From Elymus sibiricus (Eukaryota > Streptophyta > Magnoliopsida > Poales > Poaceae): DNA of 64,000 nucleotides. Shown one piece after another: positions 9,515-20,636 of this stretch. The translations under genes and the position numbers were made by a program. Position 1 is the stretch's first letter. Every line of letters begins with the position of its first letter. The notes under the pieces were generated by a model. The model ran no database searches, had not been told where the DNA came from, and was given only the letters and a program-made list of their open reading frames with translations. The stretch spans positions 435,009,830 through 435,073,829 of the forward strand of contig CM077663.1 of the NCBI GenBank assembly GCA_039707655.1. Reading direction: 5' to 3'.

Positions 9515-9872
9515 TTTTAGCAGTAGCGCTCGAAAGAGGCAAAGCGCTACTGCTATGTAGTAGTAGCGCGGGCAACCGACCAACGCTACAAGTAGAAAAG
9601 TAGCAGTAGCGCGGGCTACCAGACCAGCGTTACTGCTAAGTGGTCCCGTCGCCACCGCCAGTGGCTACCTGTAGTGGTAGCGGTTGTCCAAAACCGGCGC
9701 TACTACTAATGCCATAGCAGTAGCGTGTGTCGGTGGCCCACCGCTACCGCTATGGTTGTATGTTGCCAGCAGGTGGGCCCCGATTAGCAGCAGCGTCGGT
9801 GCTCAGACCAGCGCTACTGCTATGACGCTTAGCAGTAATGCGTTTCTTCTCCAGCGCTACTGCTACTCATAG
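9515..9872. repeat. CACTA subterminal repeat field
   Basis: About ten copies, direct and inverted, of the core GCAGTAGCGC / GCGCTACTGC with variants occur within 360 bp (for example 9521, 9543, 9603, 9795, 9851). In CACTA elements such subterminal repeats bind the TNPA-type protein that brings the ends together. Their presence fixes this as the 5' end of the element. Confidence 0.85.
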
Positions 9873-10572
9873 CAGCCACCTTTTCCTCCCACCCTCCCCC
9901 TCCCCCTCCCCTCTCCCTCCTCTACCTCCCTCACTTAGTTCTTCCTTCTCCTACCTCTCTTCTCTCCCCATTAATGCCTCCATCCACCATCTCCTCCATT
10001 AATGAGCTCCATTAATGGCTTATTTTCCCTCACTTGAATTTATCTGTCTCTCCGTCCTTCTCTTTTTCGGTCTCACTCTTGCCTTTTGTCTCACTAGCTA
10101 GCTTTCCCTCCCTCTCCACTAGCTAGTTAGGTAGAGCATCTCCTTCCAACTAGATCTACCATGCATCTTTGTCCTACTTCTTTCGATCCCTTGCTAGCTA
10201 GATAGCGGCACCGTACCGGCCATCTACCATATACGTTAACGTTGGCTCGATCGATCCCGGCCCTCTCTCGGGACGAAAGGTGAATAAAAAGTTGTACTTT
10301 GCAAGTATTAATGGAAATATGCGTGTTTGCGCTATGATGGTGGGAATATGTGTGTGTGGCATGAGTTGTCGCCGCCTATGTGTGTTTGTCGGATCGTGCT
10401 TGACATGAGTTGCTTATGTTTTGCCGAAATATTGATTTATTTCCGTTTCGGCGAATTTCGGGCAAACTCTATATGCCATATTTTTAGGGAAGGTCATGTC
10501 GAAATTTTGTATGACTTTGATATATGCATGCATGGTTAAAATTCTTTTGCTTATTATACCGCGCAGGCAATC
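9873..10572 (+). other. CACTA leader region
   Basis: A pyrimidine-rich stretch (9885-10010) is followed by AT-rich sequence up to the first ATG of the transposase frame. A possible splice acceptor (CCGCGCAG at about 10560) precedes that ATG, so an upstream exon or leader intron is possible. I see no other gene. Confidence 0.45.
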
Positions 10573-11265
10573 ATGAAGGTCAGTGGAAGGGTGGTGGAAA
10601 GATGGTTGCAATCCGTGGTGCACGACATGTATTTAAATAATCGGACTGGGCTTATATGTCCATGTAGAAGATGCAAAATAATAACCATCTTGGACCCCTT
10701 TGACCGTGGCAGTTTGAAGGCGCACCTGCTCATGTATAGTTTCATGGATGGGTATACTTGGTGGATAATTGAAGATGATGATGAGGATGTCCACATGGCA
10801 GACAATAACAACATGGGGGTAGATGAAGAGATGGTCGATGATGATGGACCCGAAGAAGAGTTTGAGGGCGCTGGATATGGTGGAGGAGAATATGCCGTAC
10901 ACGACGGAGAAGAGGCCGGACACGGCGGAGAAGAGGCCGTACATGGCGGAGAAGAGGCCGGACACGAAAGAGGCGGATACGCCGCAGTCTTCGATGCAAC
11001 TAAGTTCAGTCGTGCAGGACCCTCATGTTCAAGACCTGCTTTGGAAGAGTACGACTAGCGACAGAGCCGCTTCAAGAGAGAAGGCCAAGCTGGCGCAACT
11101 AGAGGTAGACTCGAATACTCCATTATATGACGGTTGCGATCCCGGGGTGACCCGCTTGAGTTTCACGCTCGAACTTCTAAAGACAAAGGCCAAAAACAAA
11201 TGGACAGACACAAGCCTCGATGAGCATTTGAAGTATCTACATGATAAAGTTCTTCCCTCGGGGAA
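10573..11265 (+). pseudogene. CACTA transposase (TNP2) N-terminal part
   Basis: The first frame (from 10573) encodes a Transpos_assoc-type domain: GLICPCRRCK then SLKAHLLMYSFMDGYTWW, followed by an acidic D/E-rich stretch and a run of GEEAGHG repeats. After a frameshift near 11000-11030 the next frame continues with AREKAKLAQLE-like and TPLYDGC segments, typical of the linker before the TNP2 catalytic region. The Tat element enters at LPSGN, 11265. The gene is broken by the frameshift and the insertion and cannot make transposase. Function of the intact family: binding the CACTA ends and cutting them. Confidence 0.85.
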
Positions 11266-12401
11266 TGTCATGGTTTCGTCACGGCAGATGCCATGGGTAG
11301 GCTTATCAAGATGGGCCGAAGGACGCCGGCGGGCTCCGGGAGCGGGGTTAGGCACAAGCGGTGGCGGACACACGATGTACCCAGGTTCAGGGCCCTCCGT
11401 GGGAGGTAATACCCCTAGTCCTGCTTGGTCTAGTTAAGACAATGGGGCGGTTACAATCGTGCTCCTGGAGCTGTTTGGACGGAGGAGGAAGAAGGGGCTA
11501 GCCTGCCCTTGCTGCCCTCCTACGTCTGTATGACGAGAGACTGGGGGAAACCGTGAACCCCGTTGCATGGGGGAGGCCCGGGGGGTCTTATAGACCAACC
11601 CCCCGGGTTATAATACGAATAGAAGGTCTCGGGGGGGCCCAGCCGGCAGCCTCTCGTAGGCGGCTGTGGGGGCCGCCGGCTGCGGGGTCTTGTCGCCGGT
11701 AGGGCCCGCCGGCTGTCGAGTCCGTCAGGAGCCGGCGGGACCCACTTGGTGGGTTCCCGTGCCGGTCATGTCGCGGCACGGGCGGCCCGTTGGGGCGTCG
11801 TCTTGCGTCTGTCGGGGCGGAGTCAGCGGCGCGGCCGGCTCACTGTAGCCATGACCGATAGGTAATGGAGTGGTTATGGGAGCGTGCCGGTACTGTTGGA
11901 AGCCCTGTCACGGTCGGCCGCCGTCAGCAGCCACTGTAGCCGCGCTGGGGCGGAGGAAGGGGGTCGCGCCTGGTCGCTGGCCAATGCGCAGCGAGATGGG
12001 ACAGGCGTTGGTTCACCCGTAGGTCGGTCGAGGGGGTCTTGTCTTGTCGCCGTACCGATGTGCAGTGGGATCGGACGGGCGTTGGTCCGCCCGTAGGTCG
12101 GTTGTGGAGGCAGCAGGTTGCGAGGCAGCCGGCCGGTTAGCCCGCCAGCTGGCTCCTGTCCAGCCGGTCCTGAGAGAGCCGGCACCGGTCGTGCCGGCTC
12201 CCGCCGACCGGCCTTCAGGGACGCGCCAGCCGGTCCCGGGGGGGCCGCCAGCCGGTCCTGAGGGAGCCGCCAGCCGGTCGCGGACCAGCCGGTCCCGAGG
12301 GGGCCGCTAGCCGGTCGCGGACCAGCCGGCTGTATTGTTTTTCTTCGAAAGAGGGAGAGAACCCCCCAGCTTTGGCCTACCCGGGGGTAATAACCCCGTC
12401 A
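11266..12401 (-). repeat. Tat element 3' LTR
   Basis: 1136 bp, TG at the left end and CA at the right. Very GC-rich toward the right, with many copies of AGCCGGT/AGCCGGC (12110-12330). Directly right of it lies GTAGTCCCCGAAGCC, which on the minus strand reads as a purine-rich tract just before the LTR, the expected place of the polypurine tract. The element is read on the minus strand, so this is its 3' LTR. Confidence 0.93.
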
Positions 12402-12951
12402 GTAGTCCCCGAAGCCGGCGGGGGCTCCCGTCTGCCGGACGAGGAGGAGCCGGTGGCTTCCTTCAGGCGGTGCCTACCTTTCGCGTGGAGCCGAGCGGTC
12501 AGACGAGGCGGCGGCCACCCCCGACGCCTCGGGTTCTGCCGCGCCGCCCCGGTTCCCGCGCCGGTTCGTGGCGCGCCACGCGGAGCGCAGTGAAGCCGTG
12601 GGGCCCGCGCACGCGGGCAGATGGGACGTCGCACTGGGCCTAGCCCGCGAGGTCGCGGGCATAGCCCAGTAGGCCTCGGACCGCAGGCCGGGATCTGCTG
12701 CGCCTAGATCGCGGCGGCCGCGACCCGAAACGCCCACGATCTCGCGGGTTTCCTGGGGGAGTGGGCACAGTTAATCCCCACCTCCCCCGGGCGTCGCCCC
12801 CTTATTTAAAGGGGAAGGGCGAGGGGCGGAGGCAGTTACGCACTCCCCGCTTCCCTCGTCTTCTTCGTCTTCTCGCCACCTGCGCTTGCCTTGCGCTCGC
12901 CTCGCGCCGGAGCTCCGCCCGCACGCCGATCCGCACCGCCCCGCCGCAGCG

Positions 12952-15552
12952 ATGGCCGAAGGGCCGCATGGCAGCTGGGAAGGCTCTGTTGTCACGGACG
13001 AGGTCATCGAGAGGCTCCGCCGCGGCCGCATGCTGCCGCCGGAGGAGCGCGTGGTCGCCCGCGCGCCGGGCGGCGAGGTGGTGCCCGAGCCGCAGGCGGG
13101 CGAGCACGTCGTCTTCGCCTGCCATTTCCTGCGTGGCTTCGGCTTGCCGGTGAGCCTCTTCTTTCGGTTGGTTTCATGTCGGCAGGCGGCTAAATGTTCG
13201 CCCGTTGCAGGGACCCCATCGAGCTCCATGATGTGGAGTCGGCAGTCGGCTCGCCGGAGCCGGCCTGCCAGCTGGCCCTGGAGCACGCCGCCACGCGGCG
13301 TGAGAAGAGGAGGCTCGCAGAGCTGCGAGCCTCAAAGTCTGGGGCCCAGGGCGGGGCCTCGCGCTCCGGGGCCTCGAGCGGCGGGAAGCGGAGGCGGCCC
13401 GCGGACCCCGCGGTGGCGTCGGACTCGGCGGCGGAGTCGGCCCGTAGGTCGAGGCCTCCGTCGAGCGAGCCGCAGAGGCCGGCCGCGGAGACGGCCGCAG
13501 CCATGGCCGAGGCGGAAGTGGCCCGGTCGGGGGGGCAGACCCCGAGCCGGCACCGGAGGGGCCCCGGCAGGCGGAGACGGTGGCGACGCCGCCCGCGGCC
13601 GACGTGCCGGAGGCCCCGGCCGAGCCGGAGGCGACGCAGGAAGTGGTGCCGGAGCCGGCGCCGGGGACGGCGCAGGAGGCGCCGACCGAGGAGACGGGAG
13701 CGCCGGCCGCCGGGGCCGGCCCGCCGAGTCGGACGGGAGCGGGGGCAGCGGCGCCGGACGCGGGGCAGCCGGGAGCCGATACCCGGGCCCTCGTGGTCAG
13801 CAACCGCCCCCCGGCAGGTGGCGACGCGGCGGATGCCGGAGCGAGCGGCGAGGGGAGCCGGTCCGGGAGGACCATGCTGGACGTCATCAAGGACTGGGAG
13901 GCGCTGGCCCAGGTCCCAGCCGTCCTGCCCCCGCCGGCTGGCGGCCTGGTCCCGACCCCCGGCGAGCTAGGCAGCGTCTTGGCGCGGTGCCGGGAGGAGC
14001 TGGCCAGGTTTGCCGAGGCGGCCGACGGCACCCTTCAGCACGCAGAGGTGAGCCTGCTCGTACTTCGTCGAAATTCCAGTGGGGGCGCGCGAGCGCACCC
14101 ACTGGGTGTAGCCCCTGAGATGCGGGCCGGCTGACCGGCTGCGGGGCAGCCGGGCCGGATCTTTCTTTGTATTTTCTTAACTGGTTTCTTTGGAGCAGGC
14201 GGGGAACTCCAGGCGGCAGGAGCTTTTTGACGAGGCAGTCGCCATTCACAACCGCGGCAAGCGCGGGTATTACCGGCTGGAGCAGGAGCTGAGGAAAGCG
14301 CAAGGTATGCCAGTTCCAGTGGGGGCGCGCGAGCGCACCCACTGGGTGTAGCCCCCGAGAGCCGGGCCGGCTGCTCAGCAGCCGGCGCGGATCTTGTTTG
14401 CGTCGCTGATCGTGCTTGTTTGCCTCTGCAGCGGACCTGGACACCCTGGCCTCCATCCGGGAGAAGAGGGACGAGGTCACCTCCGAGCGGGACCGGCTGG
14501 CGCAGAAGGTCCAGGAGATCACCTCGGAGCGAGACCGGGTGGCCGGCCTGCTGGTGGACGGGCAGGCGGCCCAGGAGCGTCTGAAGGAGGAGCTGCAGCG
14601 GGAGGTGATGGCCAAGGAAGGCACCGTCAAGCAGGTGGCCGATGCCGCCCAGGAGAAGGCCGCCCTTGAGGTCAAGGTGACCCGGCTCGAGAAGGCGCTA
14701 GAGGCGCGCAGCGCCTCCCTTGCCCAGGCGGAGGACGCGCTGGAGAAGGAGAGGAGCGCGGCCCTGCAGTTCGCCCGCGAGATGGACGAGGCCTTCGAGC
14801 GTAAGTCTTGGCTTTCTTTTCAGCCGTTGGTGCTTTTCTTGTTCTTCGGGTGTTTCTTGATTCCACCTTTTCCTTCTCCAGACCGGTTCCCGGAGACCCA
14901 GGGCTACGCTGAGCGAGCCGTGGCGACCCACCGGGCGGGGCAGCGGGGCAGGCGAGAGCGCGAGGAGGACGCCGGGTGGGACATGGATGACATTGCGTTG
15001 GCCGTGGAGAACCGGCTGATCTTCCTTCAGCGCAGCGTGGAGCGGCTGAGGACAGCCGGCCAGGAGGTGATTGCCGCCCTGTGGCCGGGTCGCGGGGCCC
15101 CGGAGGGCCGGGTGGCGCTGTGGCTGGAGAACGCCAAGGCCCGGCTCGAGGTCTGGAAGGCGTCGGCGGCTCGAGCCGGTGCACAGATGGCGCTCCGGTT
15201 CGTCACGTCGTGGTACCCCGGGGTCAACTTGGACCGGCTGACCACGATGCGTGTCGTCCCGGAGGCGGAGCGGGTGGCCCGTGAAGATGCCCTCGTCCGC
15301 CGGGCCAACGAGTTCGCCTCGTACGTCGACCCGGACGTGCTTCTGCCGGCCCTTGACGAGGACGGCGAGCCGGTCGCGGAGGACTCCTTCGGCAACCCCG
15401 AAGGCCCGGAGGACGATAGGGTCGCCGAAGAGAGCACCGCCTCCAGCACCGACGGTGGTACCGGCGCCACAGAGACGACGGAGGCGGACCCGAAGGCCGT
15501 GACTTCCTCCGGGAGGGCCGTCGAGCCGGCTGGCGACGCGCCGGTGGCCTGA
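12952..15552 (+). pseudogene. Antisense spliced gene of the Tat element (Transposase_28-type start)
   Basis: Opposite to gag-pol. Exon 1 (12952-13149) encodes a segment with VVPEPQAGEHVVF and FLRGFGLP, as in the plant 'putative gypsy type transposon' family. Later exons have clear GT/AG borders: one ends near 14047, exon 14201-14304 (GNSRRQELFDEAVAIHNRG), exon 14432-14800 (long coiled coil, TSERDRLAQKVQEITSERDR), last exon about 14881-15552 (GWDMDDIALAVENRLIFLQR, WYPGVNLDRL). Problems: exon 1 and exon 2 (from 13211) do not join in phase, the central family domain seems missing, and a G7 run at 13529-13535 marks a frameshift. The function of this antisense product is not known; family members are carried by many Tat elements. 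Listed as broken because of the frame problems. Confidence 0.7.
14074..14355 (+). repeat. Hairpin block repeated in two consecutive introns
   Basis: A block of about 42 bp (14074-14115) recurs at 14314-14355, 240 bp away; both copies lie just after a splice donor of the antisense gene. Each contains the inverted arms CCAGTGGG / CCCACTGG (14076-14105 and 14316-14345) around a GC-rich loop. After each copy a GCCGGGCCGGCT-like segment also matches. CCCACTGGGTGTG recurs once more at about 15610, in the 3' region. Confidence 0.85.
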
Positions 15553-16253
15553 GCCGGCCCGCTTGTTTATCTGTTTCTTCTTTCTGCAACGTTTTGAGAC
15601 ATTTATCCACCCACTGGGTGTGTGTTATTGTAATGAACCCTTGGCTGTAGCGAACCTTTGGCCTGTGGCCGTTTATCGTTTTAACTTATGTTGTTCTTTA
15701 AAAAATTTATGCGTGCCGGCTCTTCTTTTGCCTTTCGCCTTTTGACTTGTGTCGCGCGCCGGTGTTCCTTCCAGCTTCCGCCCCGCCTGCCAGCCAGCCG
15801 GGAGCCGGTCTGAGACAGGGACGAGGCTTCACCCTTGGGAAAACCAGCAGGCTCTTAGAGTCAACTGGCTAGGACTAGGTGGAGCCGGTAGTGGCCAGTT
15901 GCTAGAAATAGCACAGTTCGGTCGGGCCAGTTCGGCTGCCGTTCGTTGGCTGACCTTTGTGTGAGAAGTTCCTTCGTACCCCATAGCCCCTTCAGCCGGA
16001 CAGCCGGGAGTCGGTCTATGGCTGGTTAGGGTGGGGAGGCGAAGGGTTGCTTGCTCACATTATTCGTCCGCCTCGGAAGGGAGCCGGCCGAGCCCCCGGG
16101 CCCGGGAGCCGGACCCGGGTGACGCGCCTTAAATCACAGGAAACCTTTTTGGAGGAATTGAACAAAAGAGAGGCGTGCCCCAGGTGCCGGCTTGGGGCCC
16201 CCATTGCATTCATAAGACCCAAAAAGGGAAGGATACATACATACACTGGCTTT
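15553..16253. other. Noncoding spacer of the Tat element
   Basis: Lies between the end of the antisense gene and the end of pol (the two converge). It contains the presumed 3' UTR of the antisense transcript (T-rich at 15565-15740) and AGCCGG-rich sequence from 15770. No gene seen. Confidence 0.5.
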
Positions 16254-19200
16254 TTAGCAGTAAAATGGACGGAGGAGCGCCGCGTTCCACGGGCGCTCCG
16301 TCTCCTCGCCGGAGGCGTCTCTCTTGCGCTTTTGCGGCTTCTGGGCGTCTATTAGATAGTACGCATTGTTGTGCAGCGCTTTGCTGATGATGAACGGGCC
16401 CTCCCATGGGGAGGACAGCTTGTGCTGGCCGGCAGTTCGTTGGATCCGTCTGAGCACCAAGTCCCCTTCGCGGAAGGAGAGTGGCCGGATCCGCTTGCTG
16501 TGGTAGTGCCGGAGTTTCTACTGGTAGATGGCCGTCCGGCTCAGGGCCAGCTCGCGGGCCTCCTCGAGGAGGTCGACGCCGTCTTCTCTTGCTTCCTTTG
16601 CGTCTTTCTCCGTGTACAGGGTAACCCGAGGCGAATCGAGCTCGATGTCGGTGGGGATTATTGCCTCGGACCCATACACGAGAAAGAAAGGGGTGTAGCC
16701 GGTTGACCGGTTGGGCGTTGTCCTGAGGCTCCATAGGACAGCCGGCAGCTCTTCGATCCAGCAGCCGGCTGACCTGGTCAGTGGCGTCACGAGCCGGGGC
16801 TTGATGCCGGACAGGAGCAGGCCGTTGGCCCTCTCGACCTGTCCGTTTGACTGCGGATGGGCGACAGATGCCAAATCGAGCCGGATGCCCTGCCTGGAGC
16901 AGAAACGTGCCAGCGCGCCCTTGGCGAAGTTCGTGCTATTGTCGGTGATGATGCTGTGGGGGACGCCGTAGCGGACCGTGATGTCTTCGACGAACCAGAC
17001 GGCCGTGGGGCCGTCCAGCTTCTTGATTGGCCGGGCCTCGATCCATTTGGTGAATTTGTCGACGGCGACCAGTAAATGTGTCATGCCGCCTCGAGCGGTT
17101 TTGAAGGGTCCCACCATGTCCAACCCCCAGACCGCAAAGGGCCACGAGAGGGGGATGGTTTGGAGGGCGGTGGCCGGTAGGTGGCTCTGTGTGCTGAAGC
17201 GCTGGCAGCATTCGCATTTGTCGACCAGTTTCTTGGCCGCCTCCAGAGCGGTCGGCCAGTAGAAACCGTGGTGGAATGCCTTGGCCACCAGGGACCTGGA
17301 GGCGGCGTGATGCCCGCACTCGCCCTGGTGGATGTCGAGGAGGATTTCTTGCCCTTTCTCCGGCTCGACCCAGCGTTGGACAACGCCGGTGGTGCTGCGA
17401 TGAACCAGCTCGTGGTTGATGATGCCGTAGGCCGGGGCTCGGCGCTGGATTTGCCTTGCCGTGGCCTCGTCGGAGGGGAGCTCGCCTCGTAGGAGGAACG
17501 CCAGGATGGGCTGAGCCCACGAGGGAGCCGAGACGGGAGCTGGCGCGGGCCCAAGCGGGACGCCGGAGGCGGCGGCAGTCCCCGGGCCTGGGGGACCAGC
17601 CCCCGAGACCGGCTCGTCAGCCCCCGAGACCAGCTCCCCGGCCCCTGGGACCAGCTTGCCAGCCCCCGGGACCTGTTCTCTAGTCCCCGGGAGGGAGGTG
17701 CCGCGAGGAACGTCGATTGCCATCATGACAGCCGCGGGCTCTGGGCCAGCTGTTGCGGATGTGTCCGGCTCGGCAGCCAGGGCGCGTGGTGCCGGCAGGG
17801 CAGCCGGCCGTGGCGGAGCCGGCGAAGTTGCCGCTGCCGGGGGCGGCGGGGCCGGCGAAGCCGCCGCAACCGGCGGGACTGGCTGGGCAGCCGGACCCGC
17901 CGAGGGGCCGGCCGCGTTAGCCGGCACGAAGATGGACTCCGATTCGGGAGATGGCTTGATCGAAGGCTTTAGCAGCCGCTCGAGGGAGACGCCGGCTGGG
18001 ATGGCCTGCCGGGTGGAGCCGATCTTGGCCAGCGTGTCGGCCGCCTCGTTGTCCGCGCGGGGGACGTGATGGAACTCGCAGCCCTCGAAGGAGCCGGTGA
18101 GCTGTTGGACGAGGAAGCGGTAGCTAGCCATGTTGGCGTCCCTGGCGTCCCATTCGCCAGAGACTTGCTGCACCACGAGGTCGGAGTCGCCAAAGCATAT
18201 GATGCGTTGGATGCCGATGTCTTTGGCGAGTCGGAGGCCGTGGATGAGGGCCTCGTACTCGGCCATGTTGTTGGAGGCGGAGAAGTGGATCTGGAGGGCG
18301 TATCGGAGCTGGTCTCCCCTGGGAGACGACAAGACGATGCTGGCTCCCAGGCCGGCTCGCATCTTCGAGCCGTCGAAGTGCATGCGCCAATGCGTGGAGT
18401 CGGGGGGAGGTGGCACGAACTGGGTTTCGGCCCAGTCGACGAGGAAGTCGGCCATCGCTTGGGATTTGATGGCGGTGCGGGGTTCGTACCGTATCTCGTA
18501 GTCGGCGAGGGCGATGGTCCACTTGGCGATCCGGCCGGTGGCGTCCCGGCCGCTCATGATTTCGCCCAGCGGCGCGGTGCTAACGACGGTGATGATATGC
18601 TCCTGGAAGTATTGCTTGACCTTCTGGGCGGCGAAGTATACGCCGTAGCACATCTTCTGGTAGTGGGGGTAGTTTTGCTTGGAGGCGGAGAGGACCTCGC
18701 TGAGGTAGTAGACGGGGCGCTGAGCCTGCAGCGCCTTGCCCTCCTCCGGCCGTTCCACCACCAGGACGATGCTGACGACGCGCATGGTCGCGGCGATGTA
18801 GGCGAGCAAGGGCTCCTTCTCAGCCGGCGCGGCCAGGATGGGTGCGCTGGTGAGGGCCCGCTTGAGGCCGCGGAACGCCTCGTCCGCCTCATCGGACCAG
18901 TCGAACAGGGCCGGCCTCTTCGAGGGGTCGCGGCCCGGCTCGACCAGAGCTGTCTTGCGTAGGAGGCCGTAGAGGGGCAGAGCCTTCTCGCCCAGCCGGC
19001 TGATGAACCGGCTGAGCGAGGCGAGGCAGCCGGTGAACTTCTGGACGTCGCGGAGCCGGACCGGCTTGGGCATGCGCTCAATTGCGCTGATCTTCTCGGG
19101 GTTAGCTTCGATGCCGCGAGCGGACACGAAGAAACCCAAGAGTTGGCCGGCTGGGACGCCAAAGACACACTTCTCCGGGTTGAGCTTGATCTTGTATTCG

Positions 19201-20636
19201 CGCAAGTTGCTGAATGTCTCTCGGAGATCGTCGAGGAGGCTGAAATGCTTCTTGGACTTGACAACGATGTCGTCAACGTAGACGTGGACGTTCCTGCCTA
19301 TCTGAGGCAGGAGACACTTCTGCATGCAGCGCTGGAAGGTCGCGCCTGCATTCTTCAGGCCGAAGGACATGGTGATGTAGCAGTAGGCTCCAAAGGTGGT
19401 GATGAAGGAGGTCTTGAGCCGGTCGGCCGGGTCCAGCTTTATCTGGTGGTAGCCGGAGTAGGCGTCGAGGAAAGACAGCAGGTCGCAGCGGGCCGTGGAG
19501 TCGATGACTTGATCGATCTGCGGCAGGGCGAACGGGTCTTTGGGGCACGCCTTGTTCAGGCTTGTGTAGTCGATACACATGCGCCAGGTCTTGTTCTTCT
19601 TCAATACCAGGACTGGGTTGGCTAGCCAGTTCGGGTGGAATACTTCCATGATGAAACCGGCTGCGAGCAGCCGGGCGATTTCTTCTCCTATAGTACGCCG
19701 CTTCTCCTCGGAGAAACGGTGCAGGGGTTGCTTGACCGGCTTCGCGTCCGGTCGCACGTGAAGTTTGTGCTCGGCGAATTTCCTCGGAACACCCGGCATG
19801 TCTTTGGGAGACCATGCAAAGATGTCCTGATTCTCACGGAGGAAATCGACGAGCTCGCTTTCCTATTTGCTGTCGAGGTGGGAGCCGATGGTCACGCACT
19901 GGGTGGGGTTAGCCGGATCCAGTGGCACCTGCCTGGTGTCCTTGGACGGCTGAAACGAGCCTTCTCCGACCGATTGGGACGGAGGAGCCGGCACGGCCGG
20001 CTGGGCAGAGGCGAAGGCCACCAGCCGGTCGAGCTGCCGCTTCTCCTCCGCTATCTCCAGGGCCTCGGCCAGCCGGCTGCCGTCTCGCGCGCACGCGATT
20101 GACATCTGGTACTTGCCGGTGATGGTGATGATGCCCTTGAGGCCCGGCATTTTGAGCTTGAGGTAGGCGTAGTGGGGGATCGCCATGAACTTGACGAGAG
20201 CCGGCCGGCCCAGCAGTGCGTGGTAGGGACTGTCTAGGTCCACTACCTCGAACCAAACTGGCTCGCGGCGGAAGTGGTCGTGGCCGCCGAAGAGGAATTC
20301 GAGCTGGATCTTGCCGACGGGGGTGCAGGACTTTCCCGGCACGATGCCGTGGAAAATGGTCCGGCTGGATTGTAGGTCCTCCACCTTGAGCCCCAATTTG
20401 AGCATTGTGTCAAGGTAGAGGATGTTGATGCTGCTGCCCCCATCGATCAACACCCGCGAGAAGCGGCACGTGCGCTTCTCGGAGGCGATGGTGGGATCGA
20501 GGACGAGGGCATGGCTGCCCGGGTTTGGCATCACGGCCGGGTGGTCGGCCCGGCTCCACGTGACCGGCTTCTCGGACCAGTGCATGAACTGGGGCGTCGT
20601 GGGCATGGTGGCATTCACCTCACGGTGGAGCCGGCG
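16254..20636 (-). pseudogene. Tat protease-RT-RNase H-integrase, two in-frame stops
   Basis: Minus-strand frame containing, in order: aspartic protease (VLIDGGSSINIL, about 20450); RT with YVDDIVVKS (about 19270) and FGLKNAGATFQ; RNase H; a second RNase H (HFDGSKMRAGLGA, AEYEALIHGL, GDSDLVVQQ, about 18380-18020); a proline/alanine-rich linker; integrase with HHCC (GHHAASRS ... CECC, about 17310-17200) and D-D-E including TDNSTNFAK and SNGQVERAN (about 16950 and 16850). TAG codons at 19863-19865 and 16518-16520 interrupt an otherwise continuous frame that runs to 16254. The protease has DGGS where most have DTGS or DSGS, a variant common in this lineage. No active polyprotein can be made. Confidence 0.88.

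Noticed and set aside
13174..14675. Several long frames on the minus strand and in other phases over 12.8-15.5 kb and 21-22.5 kb
   Set aside because: GC-rich sequence has few stops, so these overlap the antisense gene and gag in wrong phases and lack family motifs.
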